A stretch of 46,657 nucleotides of DNA from an uncultured Shewanella sp. (lineage in GTDB: Bacteria > Pseudomonadota > Gammaproteobacteria > Enterobacterales > Shewanellaceae). Positions 25,917 through 35,150 of this stretch are shown here, one piece after another. The stretch is from the NCBI RefSeq assembly GCF_947491715.1, contig NZ_CANLKR010000040.1, positions 1-46,657 on the forward strand. Direction: 5' to 3'. The translations under genes were made by a program, and so were the position numbers. The notes under the pieces are model-generated. The model had not been told where the DNA came from. It did not search any database and saw only the letters and a program-made list of their open reading frames with translations. The first letter of the stretch is position 1. The number at the start of each line of letters is the position of its first letter.

Positions 25917-26738
25917 ATGATTGTGCAAAGTGCTCCTCAGGGGGAGCCTCATTTCATTGTGACAATGGCTGAGCACTGTTTGCTAGCAGGGCGATTCGCC
26001 AAACTATTTGGTAATGCTTATTTTGAGCCTGTAGTGCCCTTAAATGAGATGCTCTATCTTATTAACCATCACGATCGAGGGTGGTTTGAGTTAGATGCCT
26101 TTCCCTGTGTGGATCCTCAAACTGGCTTACCTTGGCATTTATCCAATACGCCTAATGCATTAAAAGTCACCACTATGATGAAGTCAGTTAATTTTAATCA
26201 AGCGCATCATCTTTATTGTGGTTTATTAGCTGTCATGCATATGTGGGGAATTTATCATGGTCGCTATGGATTAAGTAATAATGCCTTGATTGATACCATT
26301 CCTAAGGAATATAAGGATGAATTTAATCAACAGTGTATTTTATTGGAGCAAAGGAAAACTTTGCTTGAAACGCAATTAAAGCAAGATTCGATCACTCAAG
26401 CTTGGTTAAAACGATATCTATGGCAAAATTATAAGCAATTACAATTTTTTGATACTTTATCACTTTACTTTAGCTGTACTTGTGCATCACAACGACAACC
26501 ACATATTTTTGCTCAAGTCCCAATGTCAGCGACAGCAACTCAAACAGTAACAATTCAGCCATTAGATAATCATCATTATTTGATGAGTCCTTTCCCCTTT
26601 AAACATAAAACGGTGAGCTTACGTTTTAAAGGGCAATATTTACAGTCTGCAAAAAGAGATAAGCCTGAATTATTTCAAGCCCTCAAGGATGCGCCATTGC
26701 AGGAACAAATTGTGAACATTGTTGAATTAAAAACATAA
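25917..26738 (+). CDS. DUF3891 family protein
   Basis: 273-residue cytoplasmic protein of the DUF3891 family, function unknown. The family-typical features are an early TMAEHCLLAGRFA segment and the His-rich INHHDRGWFELDAFP, reminiscent of HD-type metal hydrolases, though a true HD motif is not certain. GVPW-like LPWHLSNTP follows. No signal peptide or membrane segment. AGAGG lies before the ATG. Convergent with the TolC-family gene, with only 14 bp between the stops and no terminator hairpin in the gap. Confidence 0.75.
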   Translation: MIVQSAPQGEPHFIVTMAEHCLLAGRFAKLFGNAYFEPVVPLNEMLYLINHHDRGWFELDAFPCVDPQTGLPWHLSNTPNALKVTTMMKSVNFNQAHHLYCGLLAVMHMWGIYHGRYGLSNNALIDTIPKEYKDEFNQQCILLEQRKTLLETQLKQDSITQAWLKRYLWQNYKQLQFFDTLSLYFSCTCASQRQPHIFAQVPMSATATQTVTIQPLDNHHYLMSPFPFKHKTVSLRFKGQYLQSAKRDKPELFQALKDAPLQEQIVNIVELKT

Positions 26739-26752
26739 GTATATTGCTCACC

Positions 26753-28102
26753 TTAACTTGGTTTTGTAATAGGATCACTTGGGGTTATCAAGCCTTCATT
26801 GATATCAATTAAATCTTTTTTGGTGAGTGTTCCTGCTGCTTGTTTTAGTGCTAATACTGAATCGATGTAATCATAGCGACTTTGTGCCAATTCACTTTTT
26901 GAATTGTATAAGGTGCTGGTGGTATTAAGGACGTCGACTATGGTACGTGTGCCCACCTCAAAACCCGCTTGTGTGGCTTTGGCTGCTATGTTGGCAGAAA
27001 CAACCGATTGTTTATAGGCTTTTATTGTGCTTATGGATGCGTTCACATTATTGTAATCACTGCGTACATGTTGAATGATGCTACGATGGGTTTGCTCTAA
27101 TACTTGACAAGCGTTAACGTAATCATCTTGAGCTTGTCGTACTTGGGAGTTGATCTTGCCCCCTGAATAAATAGGCACATTCAGATCGAGCGATATTGAT
27201 CCCGTATTGTAGTTATAATTGTTCGGATAACTTGAATTATTAATATCTTCACTGTATTTGTTAGCACTGGCATCTAAACTTAATGTCGGTAAATGACCTG
27301 CTTTATAGTAATTAATATTTTCTTCAGCGATTGTTTTCCCCACACTATCTGAGAGTAGCGAGAGATTTTTGTTATTCGATATTGTTACCCAATCTTGAAT
27401 ATTGATAGGTAAGATAGGACTGGTTTCAAAATGGGCGGTGTCGAGAATATTAAGGTTTTTATCATCAACACCTGTAATAGCTCTCAGGCTTTCATAATCG
27501 TTAGTTAAGGTATTCTTCGCGGTAATGGACTGTGCGGTGGATAAATCGTATTGTGCTTGAGCTGATTGCACATCGCCAATGGGTGAAAGCCCTACTTTAA
27601 ATCTAGCTTGAGTTTGTGAGAGTTGACGCTTGTAAGCCTGCTTTGCTGCTGTTTTAAAACGATAGTCATCTTGAGCTGTGAGTACGTTGAAGTAGGCTTT
27701 ACTGACCCTAACAATCAAGTTTTGCAGTGCTGCGGCATAGGTAATATCCGCTTGAGCAGCGGTTTTCTCAGCAATGGTCAACTTGGACCAGAGGCGACTA
27801 TCATAGATAGGTTGCGATAGGGTTAGGCCTGCAGAGGCAACATCGCCACTTGTACTGAGGCTGGAATACTGATTATCCCAAGAACGAGAGGCGCTAAGCG
27901 TACCACTGATATTGGGTAATAAATCGGCTTTGGATTGATTAATATTCTCATAAAGTGAATCACGTTTTGCTTTAGCTTGCAATACAATAGGATCGTTGTT
28001 GAGTGCTTGTTTGTAGACATCGAGTAAGCTTGTGGCATGCGCTGTTTGAATGGAAGCTAATAAGATTAATGAAAGATACAAGCTGTGGCGTTTCAGTTTC
28101 AT
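26753..28102 (-). CDS. TolC family outer-membrane channel protein
   Basis: Outer-membrane efflux or type I secretion channel, 449 residues. Signal peptide ends at THA; the mature protein begins TSLLDVYKQALNNDPIVLQA, the classic TolC start. Two internal repeats are visible: one begins with that N-terminal block (SQPIYDSRLWSKL), the other has DLNVPIYSGGKINSQV and RTIVDVLNTTSTLY. AGAGGA precedes the ATG. It could pair with the DHA2 exporter 17 kb away or with pumps elsewhere; no membrane-fusion (HlyD/EmrA) gene is in the window. The next gene upstream in the same direction is the LuxR-type regulator, 99 bp away. Confidence 0.92.
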   Translation of the reverse strand: MKLKRHSLYLSLILLASIQTAHATSLLDVYKQALNNDPIVLQAKAKRDSLYENINQSKADLLPNISGTLSASRSWDNQYSSLSTSGDVASAGLTLSQPIYDSRLWSKLTIAEKTAAQADITYAAALQNLIVRVSKAYFNVLTAQDDYRFKTAAKQAYKRQLSQTQARFKVGLSPIGDVQSAQAQYDLSTAQSITAKNTLTNDYESLRAITGVDDKNLNILDTAHFETSPILPINIQDWVTISNNKNLSLLSDSVGKTIAEENINYYKAGHLPTLSLDASANKYSEDINNSSYPNNYNYNTGSISLDLNVPIYSGGKINSQVRQAQDDYVNACQVLEQTHRSIIQHVRSDYNNVNASISTIKAYKQSVVSANIAAKATQAGFEVGTRTIVDVLNTTSTLYNSKSELAQSRYDYIDSVLALKQAAGTLTKKDLIDINEGLITPSDPITKPS

Positions 28103-28201
28103 GTGTTTATCCTCTAGGGATGGCCACTTTTCGTTGAATGGCGTTAGAGTGATTGTCTCAGATGCTAATGGGTTTATTTATAGGAGAATAAAAGGAAGCG
28201 A

Positions 28202-28951
28202 TTAAGGGGGCATCAGATAATCTTTCAAGCAAGCAGCGGTAATCCCATTTTCTTTTAACGCAATAAATAAGGCCGAAGAAGAAAATCCTTGGCAGTTGAG
28301 CTTGGTTTTAATGGTGTCGATTCGCTTGCGCTCTGCTGTTTGACTGCATTGATGTTTCCAAGCAATTTCTTTTAATGAATTGAGTTCTAATAACCAATGT
28401 ATGCTCTCCATTTCTTTACTGGTAAATTTTATTTTTCCAAATTGGAAACACTCATGTTTGACATCAATATCTAGGGGGTTAAGTGTTGTAGGGCATTCTA
28501 ACTTTTCTAGAGGAAGAGGCTTTATATTGAATTTACACCAAATCGAGCTGGAAATACTGCTAATGATAGGTTTTTTTGCATATAAAGAAAGCAGATCTTT
28601 GTCTTTTAGGCTTCTTTTGGTTGCGACAGAAAAAATATCAACAATATTACCATAATTATCTGTAATATCAGTCTTATACTTTATATTTTTATTTTTTAAT
28701 ACCTGCTGATGTTCATCATCCATGTGATCCCATGATTTTATTCCTGTGTTGATCCTTTGTCCTATTTTTTTATAGAGACCCGATGACCAATATTCGACTA
28801 ACCAATCATAGTCTGTTGAAATAGGGTAAATTGTTCTGTTATCTATGTTTAATTTACTAAAGAATGTGTGGATAATTTCTTCTTTTTGTTGCATTATTTG
28901 TTTTTTGAAAAAAGCGCATGCTTGTTTTATTTCTGCTGAATGAATATCCAT
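28202..28951 (-). CDS. LuxR-type transcriptional regulator
   Basis: 249-residue protein with the size and layout of a LuxR solo. The N-terminal 165 residues include an autoinducer-domain-like pattern of Trp and Tyr residues (YDWLVEYWSSGLYKKIGQRI...GIKSWDHM). The C terminus is a GerE-type helix-turn-helix: FTSKEMESIHWLLE, SLKEIAWKHQCS and ERKRIDTIKTKLNCQG, somewhat divergent from the consensus (T..E.EVL....G....EIA). No luxI-like synthase is present. AGGAG lies 5 bases before the ATG. It faces away from the NRPS/PKS operon across a long AT-rich spacer, so it is the likely pathway regulator (inference), and it may also control the TolC gene downstream. Confidence 0.75.
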   Translation of the reverse strand: MDIHSAEIKQACAFFKKQIMQQKEEIIHTFFSKLNIDNRTIYPISTDYDWLVEYWSSGLYKKIGQRINTGIKSWDHMDDEHQQVLKNKNIKYKTDITDNYGNIVDIFSVATKRSLKDKDLLSLYAKKPIISSISSSIWCKFNIKPLPLEKLECPTTLNPLDIDVKHECFQFGKIKFTSKEMESIHWLLELNSLKEIAWKHQCSQTAERKRIDTIKTKLNCQGFSSSALFIALKENGITAACLKDYLMPP

Positions 28952-29541
28952 CTTTTCTCCTAAAATAGAATACGTTATTTTAAGATGTGCATTCTTATTT
29001 TCTGACTGCTTACCAATACTGATTTAAAGTGCCTATTGCTTTATCTTAGATAGACCATAATATCTTATCCATTAACCATCAACATGAAATATACCTTTTA
29101 CTGTAATATGGTTCATGTTTGTTATGAAGAACAAAACTTCGCTCGTATTTTACTCATGTAATACAGTTTAATCACGTTAATATTGATTAACTGTTTATAG
29201 AGTTTAATAACTGAATTATTGTTAACTTATAATTTAGATGGACAGTTTTTATTATAATTCTAGTTACCCTGTATTCCATTTTTACATGGAATAGTTATTT
29301 TATTAATCGCTGTTAATAAGTTATTTAGTATCTTTTTATATTTTGGTGTTAAAATATTTAATGTACACTATTGAAATAGAATGGTTGTTTGTTTTTTATA
29401 TACTAATATTTTTATTTATTTTGTTGTTTTATATGGTTTTTATTGTTTTTTTATTGTTTTTTTAGTGTAACGGTAATCAATATTTTAATGTTGGCATTGG
29501 TCAGAATATAATATATATTTATTAGTTAATCATTTCTATTT

Positions 29542-29553
29542 AGAGTTAACTCT
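29542..29553. promoter_or_regulatory. Palindrome, candidate regulator site
   Basis: Perfect 12-bp inverted repeat AGAGTTAACTCT in the spacer between the LuxR-type gene and the NRPS operon. Short enough to occur by chance; position is its main support. Confidence 0.3.
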
Positions 29554-29779
29554 CTATTTAATTCGACTCTCAGATCTCTAGCATAACTTATAATGACATT
29601 CAAGTTGTAGTTTTTATAACCTGACAAAGTTTATTTTTATTCTTAGAATGTATTGAACGATAAAATTGAATGAAGAAAATAGAGAGTCATTAATTAACTT
29701 ACTTAATCAATAAAGCATGATGATTTTAATCTTTATTAAGTATTTCTAATTTTATCGATATGACATGCTTATCGCTATC

Positions 29780-29795
29780 AATAATGGTCATTATT
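29780..29795. promoter_or_regulatory. Palindrome, candidate operator near the NRPS operon
   Basis: AATAATG and CATTATT flank GT, 125-140 bp upstream of the first NRPS start, a usual distance for an activator or repressor site. AT-rich, so chance cannot be excluded. Confidence 0.33.
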
Positions 29796-29920
29796 GTCTC
29801 TGGTGATATTAATATTTTAGTGGGATTAGTTTTGCACATTGATATAAAGAACAATTTATTTTCTCTTTGTTGTCATACTGATTTCTGTCAAAAAAGGTGC
29901 TGTTCAAAAGGTGAGTGCGT

Positions 29921-32900
29921 ATGGGGTTTTTATCGATAAGTCACATTATTGATCACGTATCAAAGTTGGAAGGAGATAATCTTGCTATTCAAGATCTTAA
30001 GCAAGTTATTACTTATAGAGAATTAAAAACCTTATCCGATCGTGTGTCGTGTTATTTGCAACACCTCTGTGAATATGAACAAGGGGGGATTGTTCTCGTT
30101 CATACTGAAAAAAATGTTTATTTACCAGTTGTATTATTAGGAATATTAAAAGCAGGTTTAGCCTATATTCCACTATCAGAATTTCACACACATGACCAAA
30201 TAATGTCGATTGCTCTCGATGCCAATGTGAGTATCTTTTTGACAGATAATAAAAATCTTGAAAAAAAACTCGTTAATGATTTGGATTTGTGTTCCTGTGA
30301 TATGGCTGAAATGTTCACAGAAAAGCGTGATATTGAGTTGCCCCCTGTCCAAATTGAACCCAATGATCTTGCTTATATTCTTTATACTTCGGGATCCACA
30401 GGAAAACCTAAAGGGGTCATGATTGAGCATGCACAGCTGAGTTATTATTCTGCTTGGTTTGCACAGCAGTCTTGGGGAAGTGACAAGTCTTGCTTGCCTT
30501 TCACCTCTGCGGTGAGTTTCGCCGCAGCAGTCAGTCAAATATTTTACTCGTTACGTCGTGGCGAACTGTTGTATATATTGCCGGAAGATTGTTTGCGTAA
30601 CTTTCAATTTTTGCTGACTTGGTTTGGTCAACATCATCATGCAGCCCTCTATTGCGTCCCTACGGTTTGGCGAGAACTGTTGGTTTTTTTCAAATTAGCC
30701 AATCATGAACACAATGAATTGGCATTACCCAAAGTGGTGTTATTGTCTGGAGAGGCTGTTCCTGAGACCTTAAAAAGAGAGAGCTTTCAATTAGTACCAG
30801 AATTACGACTCTTTAACTTATATGGCCCAACCGAAGCGACAGCAAATGCGACCTTCTGTGAACTATTGCCTGAGATCCCCGTGCATTTAGGACTGGGCAT
30901 TGAAGGTACGGATATTTTGTTATTAGATGATCAAAAAAAAAGGGTGACTAAGGGGGAAGTTGGAGAGCTTTTTATTGCGGGTGAAGGAGTGGCGAGAGGT
31001 TACCTAAATGATCCTGAGCGGACGCAGCAGCGTTTTTGTTCGGTATTGAATAAACAAGGTCAACGGATATGGGCACATGCCAGTGGTGACTTAGTCAAAA
31101 TAAATGAAGATGATAGGCTGATATATTTAGGGCGAAAAGACTGCCAATTAAAATTGAATGGTATTCGATTCGATGCCGAGGATATTGAGCAATTGATCTG
31201 CCAATACCCTAGTGTGAGTGCGTGTCTTGTCACTATCTATCATAATCTTAATGATATTCAGTCCTTGGTGGCTTATGTGTTGCTTGAAGAAGATAAAACC
31301 TTGCTGTCATCGAAGTGTAAAACCCTGCTTCGAAGACAATTAAGCGCATTTTTACAAGCAAAAATTGTGCATGCTTTATTGCCAAGTCATATTATTTTGT
31401 TAAGTGCGTTTCCCAAGTTACCCAATGGAAAAGTCGATAAATCCCGTTTGCCTCATCCTAAGGGAGATAAACATCAGGCTGCCTGCCGCATTCAAGGCGG
31501 TAAACCCCGTGCTACCGTCAAACAGGAGTTTGGCAATGAACTTTCAATTGAGAAAGCGTCCATTGAGAAAGCATCCATTGAGAAAGCATCCATTGAGAAA
31601 ATATCCATTGAGAAAACATCTATTGATGAGAAAGCATCCATTGAGCAAGCAATGCTTGCTATCTGGCAATCAGTTCTTGAGTGTGGAGTGATTAGCCCAC
31701 ACGATAATATCATTGCATTAGGGGCTAATTCTCTGCATTTGATCCGAGCGCAATCCCTTATTCAGTTAACGTTAGGCTATATGTTGCCTTTCAATGATTT
31801 TTTCGAATATCCCAGCATTGAGGCGTTATCAAAAAAGGTAATGTCAATGAAACAAAGCCAGCAAACTTCAGCAATCAAACCTGTTCGTTCTAAGGCATCA
31901 TTGAGTCATGAGCAAACCTATTTCATGATGCTAGATTTATTCAGTGATAATACAGATTATCAAATTTATTTTTGTCATGAGATTAAAGGAGAATTGGATA
32001 AACAGCGCTTAAGAGCAAGCCTTTTGAGCCTTGTTGAGCAAAATCCGGTGTTATTGACTCGAATTAATCTCGATGAACCGGACGACATTGATGTGCCTTT
32101 TACACTTGATGACATTCGGATTATCGAAAAAAATGTGTCACAGAGAAACGTTGACGATCCCCAGTGGCTGCGTCAATATGCCCAGTCTGTTTGTGCTGAC
32201 ATAGACTCAGGCCCCTTGATCCATTTTCAGCTGTTAACGGTTGGGGATGAGCATCATGTGTTATTGCACACTGTGCATCATATGCTGTTTGATCATGAGT
32301 CAATCAAGCTTTGGTCTCATCAATTAGTGAAGCTGTATCAAACATTAGCGCAGGATAAAACGAAGGTTGCAGAGCAAGTTGATGAGTATGGTGACTATAT
32401 AGCGTATCAACAAGGTTTTATGTTGGAGCATCGTCAGGCTGGATTAACTTTTTGGCGCGAGCAGCTGAGCGCTGATTTTACGCTTTCAGCAGCTGAGTGT
32501 GTTTCCGCTCAAAATAGCGATGGGGTAAAGTCGTCAATATCAAATGGGATCACACAGGATGCTGTGAGACTATGCTGTACAATGAGGTGTGACAATCTAC
32601 TGACGCAGGATTATCGATTGGGTGTGTTAAAGCACATTGAGGAATATGCTAAACGTCAGCAAACGACAGTCTCTATGGTGTTACTCACTGCTTTTTACTC
32701 TGCTTTATTACAAACTCATACGCAACAAGCTTGCCAAGTTGGGATCCCGGTTTCTAACCGAAGTCGGGCAGATTTTCCTCACGCCTTGGGCTGCTTTGTT
32801 AATATGATTAATTTTAGTGTTCAAGGTTGTAAAGAAGTGCCATTTACGGCGTTGCTCACCCAATGTCGAACCAGTTTTTTTAAACGTTTACCCTATGCGT

Positions 32901-33202
32901 ATATGAGCTATGGTGAGCTTGTTGATGATTATCGCCAAGAGAAACAATCAGCAGTACTCCCTTTTTTAGCCAATTTCAATTATTTAACGCAATTACCCGA
33001 ATTTAATCTTGAAAAGTCTTCGTGGGTGGTGAAAGAGTTACAACCGAATGCCGTAAGGCAAGGGATCATGCTTACGGTTGAAGAGCATCAAGATGCATTA
33101 ATGGGGTATTTAAGTTTCGATATTCAACAATATTCCAATGATGACATTAATCAATTTTCAAGTGTGTTTGAAAACATAATCAATCGTGAAGTGTATCAAT
33201 AA
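29921..33202 (+). CDS. Nonribosomal peptide synthetase, A-PCP-C loading module
   Basis: 1093-residue synthetase that should activate and load the first building block. Adenylation domain (about 1-520): A3 YTSGSTGKPKG, A5 NLYGPTEAT, A7 SGDLV, A8 GRKDCQLKLNG, A10 PNGKVDK. At the substrate pocket the expected FDxS reads FAAAVS; Ala201 replaces the Asp that normally binds the alpha-amino group. A linker at 542-577 is made of SIEKA repeats. Carrier domain: Ser604 in LGANSL is the phosphopantetheine site. C-terminal condensation domain: active His pair and Asp in HHMLFD (786-791), but the usual following Gly is His792. Start is the ATG at 29921, five bases after AAGGTGAG; a GTG at 29915 lies within that signal. 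No epimerase or N-terminal C domain, as expected of a starter module. Confidence 0.93.
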   Translation: MGFLSISHIIDHVSKLEGDNLAIQDLKQVITYRELKTLSDRVSCYLQHLCEYEQGGIVLVHTEKNVYLPVVLLGILKAGLAYIPLSEFHTHDQIMSIALDANVSIFLTDNKNLEKKLVNDLDLCSCDMAEMFTEKRDIELPPVQIEPNDLAYILYTSGSTGKPKGVMIEHAQLSYYSAWFAQQSWGSDKSCLPFTSAVSFAAAVSQIFYSLRRGELLYILPEDCLRNFQFLLTWFGQHHHAALYCVPTVWRELLVFFKLANHEHNELALPKVVLLSGEAVPETLKRESFQLVPELRLFNLYGPTEATANATFCELLPEIPVHLGLGIEGTDILLLDDQKKRVTKGEVGELFIAGEGVARGYLNDPERTQQRFCSVLNKQGQRIWAHASGDLVKINEDDRLIYLGRKDCQLKLNGIRFDAEDIEQLICQYPSVSACLVTIYHNLNDIQSLVAYVLLEEDKTLLSSKCKTLLRRQLSAFLQAKIVHALLPSHIILLSAFPKLPNGKVDKSRLPHPKGDKHQAACRIQGGKPRATVKQEFGNELSIEKASIEKASIEKASIEKISIEKTSIDEKASIEQAMLAIWQSVLECGVISPHDNIIALGANSLHLIRAQSLIQLTLGYMLPFNDFFEYPSIEALSKKVMSMKQSQQTSAIKPVRSKASLSHEQTYFMMLDLFSDNTDYQIYFCHEIKGELDKQRLRASLLSLVEQNPVLLTRINLDEPDDIDVPFTLDDIRIIEKNVSQRNVDDPQWLRQYAQSVCADIDSGPLIHFQLLTVGDEHHVLLHTVHHMLFDHESIKLWSHQLVKLYQTLAQDKTKVAEQVDEYGDYIAYQQGFMLEHRQAGLTFWREQLSADFTLSAAECVSAQNSDGVKSSISNGITQDAVRLCCTMRCDNLLTQDYRLGVLKHIEEYAKRQQTTVSMVLLTAFYSALLQTHTQQACQVGIPVSNRSRADFPHALGCFVNMINFSVQGCKEVPFTALLTQCRTSFFKRLPYAYMSYGELVDDYRQEKQSAVLPFLANFNYLTQLPEFNLEKSSWVVKELQPNAVRQGIMLTVEEHQDALMGYLSFDIQQYSNDDINQFSSVFENIINREVYQ
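31544..31651 (+). repeat. 15-bp in-frame tandem repeat, SIEKA linker
   Basis: Seven degenerate units of TCCATTGAGAAAGCA; the sixth is 18 bp. They encode three SIEKA, then SIEKI, SIEKT, SIDEKA and SIEQA, between the adenylation and carrier domains. Copy-number changes would keep the frame, apart from shifting the linker length. Confidence 0.95.
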
Positions 33203-33299
33203 AATTTTTAATATTATTACTCATGTTTATTAATTTATATTTTTAAATTAATGCAATAAGGATTATTTTTTATAATTTAAAATAAGGTGGAGGCATTAT
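33203..33299. other. AT-rich gap between the first two NRPS genes
   Basis: 97 bp, almost all A/T. TATAAT occurs at 33270-33275 with a poor -35, so an internal promoter is possible but unproven. GGTGGAGG at 33286-33293 is a strong ribosome binding site for the second synthetase. Confidence 0.4.
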
Positions 33300-35105
33300 A
33301 TGGCTTTTGAACGTTTATTGCACTCAGTATTAACGCGATCGTTTACATTGTTTTCCAATAATACTGCAATAAAAATGGATAATCGAAATATTCATTATGA
33401 ACAGTTATCTTCCATGAGTGATGTGATTGCTCAAGAATTAAGAGAAAATGGGGTCAAGCCTGGAGAGGTGATTGCCGTATATTTAAATAAAAGTGCCGAA
33501 ATGATAGCTTGCTTAATTGGAATCATGAAGGTAGGCGCAATTTATTTACCTTTAGATACGTCTTTTCCTGAAGAAAGACTGAAGTTCATGATAGAAAACT
33601 CAGAAGCAAAAGGGGTGATTGATGATAAGAACAATAAACCGTTTCCAGTTGTTCATTCATTATTAAATATTAACCTAGTTGATATTGATTGGGTAAAAAA
33701 GGTAAGGTTTGAATCACCAATGATTGATGACAGCAGTCCTTGCTATGTTATTTATACATCAGGTTCAACAGGTCGGCCAAAAGGTGTATTAGTCTCACAT
33801 CGAACGGTGGTGAATTATTTGCATTGGATGCAAAATACGTTTTCGTTATCGCCAAAAGATGTTGTCCTAGCTCAAACAACTTTTAGTTTTGATGTGTCGG
33901 TTTGGGAAATGTTTTGGCCACTTTGCATCGGAGCAAGTTGTGCTCTTATTGAGGACGAGAAAAAATACGATCCTGTATTGCTTATTGATTTTATGCAAGC
34001 GCATGGTGTCACCGTTGCCCAGTTTGTGCCCACGGCTTTGCATACCATAGCAGATGCTCAAGTGTTCAAAGGTTGTCACCAGCTCCAGCACCTTTTTTCT
34101 GGAGGAGAAGCCTTAGATCAAGCATTAGTCAGGCAATTATCATCGCAAACCTCAGCGATTATTCATAACTTATACGGTCCAACAGAAGCCAGTATATTTT
34201 GTTTCCATTGGAGGGCAACCGCTAAAAAAGATAAAGGTTATGTGCCCATTGGCAAGCCTATTCCTCATGCAAAAGCGTATGTACTGGATGAGAAAGGGGG
34301 GCTTGTTTCTCAGGGGGAGACGGGTGAACTTTATTTAGCTGGGGATATTTTAGCGAAAGGCTATATTAATAATGTGTCTATGACTGAGTCTAAGTTTGTC
34401 GATAATCCTTTTATTGATGCGTTTTTTAATGATACTCGCATGTATAAAACTGGAGATAGAGTTCGAGAGCGTGAAGATGGCGTGATGGAATATTTAGGCA
34501 GAATGGATAGGCAAGTCAAAATACGAGGTCATCGAATTGAATTGAGTGAGATTGAATCTGTTATTTTTAATATTGATGAAATAAAAAATATTGCGGTGAG
34601 TTATGAAAATGAAATGAATGTTAATAACAATGCAGGTGTCTATAATAAAGTATTGAAAGCTTATTTTACCTTGAAAGACGGTGAAGAATTAAATGTTCAA
34701 TCAATCAAAGACTATCTTAGTGAATATTTGCCTTTTTATATGTGCCCATCTCAATTTATTGAATTAGAAAAAATGCCTACGCTGAATAATGAAAAAACAG
34801 ATTATTCACAGTTAGAGTCGGTGAGGAAAATTATTGGTAAAATTAAAAGAGAGTACATTATGCCTATATCTAAAAGTAATATAACGAATGATACAGAGTC
34901 AAAGATTTCTGCTATTTGGAAAGAAGTATTAAATAAGGGCGATATTTCATTGAGTGATAATTTTTTTGATGTTGGAGGTAATTCACTATTAATGGCCAAG
35001 GTTCATAGATATATAAAGAAAGAGGTAACGGATAAAGTCTCAATAATGGATTTACTTCAATTCCCAACCATTAAAAAACTTAGTCAACATATAAATAAGC
35101 AATAG
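33300..35105 (+). CDS. Nonribosomal peptide synthetase, A-PCP module
   Basis: 601-residue stand-alone elongation half-module. Adenylation domain: A3 YTSGSTGRPKG, A4 FDVSVWE with the amine-binding Asp198, A5 NLYGPTEAS, A7 YKTGDRV, A8 GRMDRQVKIRGHRIEL. The A10 region is altered (LNNEKTDY, where NGK is usual) but keeps the Lys. Reading pocket residues by hand alignment to GrsA gives D-V-W-Q-F-G-L-I-F-K, nearest, from memory, to glutamine codes; low certainty. Carrier domain: Ser562 in VGGNSL. It has no condensation domain, so the C domain of the preceding protein must join the starter to its aminoacyl unit. GGTGGAGG lies 6 bases before the ATG. It is noticeably more AT- and Asn/Lys-rich than the neighbours. 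Confidence 0.93.
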   Translation: MAFERLLHSVLTRSFTLFSNNTAIKMDNRNIHYEQLSSMSDVIAQELRENGVKPGEVIAVYLNKSAEMIACLIGIMKVGAIYLPLDTSFPEERLKFMIENSEAKGVIDDKNNKPFPVVHSLLNINLVDIDWVKKVRFESPMIDDSSPCYVIYTSGSTGRPKGVLVSHRTVVNYLHWMQNTFSLSPKDVVLAQTTFSFDVSVWEMFWPLCIGASCALIEDEKKYDPVLLIDFMQAHGVTVAQFVPTALHTIADAQVFKGCHQLQHLFSGGEALDQALVRQLSSQTSAIIHNLYGPTEASIFCFHWRATAKKDKGYVPIGKPIPHAKAYVLDEKGGLVSQGETGELYLAGDILAKGYINNVSMTESKFVDNPFIDAFFNDTRMYKTGDRVREREDGVMEYLGRMDRQVKIRGHRIELSEIESVIFNIDEIKNIAVSYENEMNVNNNAGVYNKVLKAYFTLKDGEELNVQSIKDYLSEYLPFYMCPSQFIELEKMPTLNNEKTDYSQLESVRKIIGKIKREYIMPISKSNITNDTESKISAIWKEVLNKGDISLSDNFFDVGGNSLLMAKVHRYIKKEVTDKVSIMDLLQFPTIKKLSQHINKQ

Positions 35106-35150
35106 TTACATCATCTATTTACTTTAGCGATTATTACAGGGGTAAACACA

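Larger units (their letters stand above)
28952..29920. other. AT-rich regulatory spacer before the NRPS/PKS operon, 969 bp
   Basis: Very AT-rich and without protein-coding relics. It separates the divergent LuxR-type gene and the biosynthetic operon. Visible structure: a hairpin at 29272-29293 (TATTCCAT / ATGGAATA), a perfect 12-bp palindrome at 29542-29553 (AGAGTTAACTCT) and a 16-bp palindrome at 29780-29795 (AATAATG GT CATTATT). No confident -10/-35 pair was found. Confidence 0.6.

Noticed and set aside
28952..29914. A lux box for the LuxR-type regulator
   Set aside because: No 18-20-bp palindrome of the lux-box type was found; only shorter AT-rich palindromes.
31492..31713. Minus-strand frame reading a MDAFS-type repeat
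   Set aside because: It is the mirror of the SIEKA-coding repeat inside the NRPS gene.
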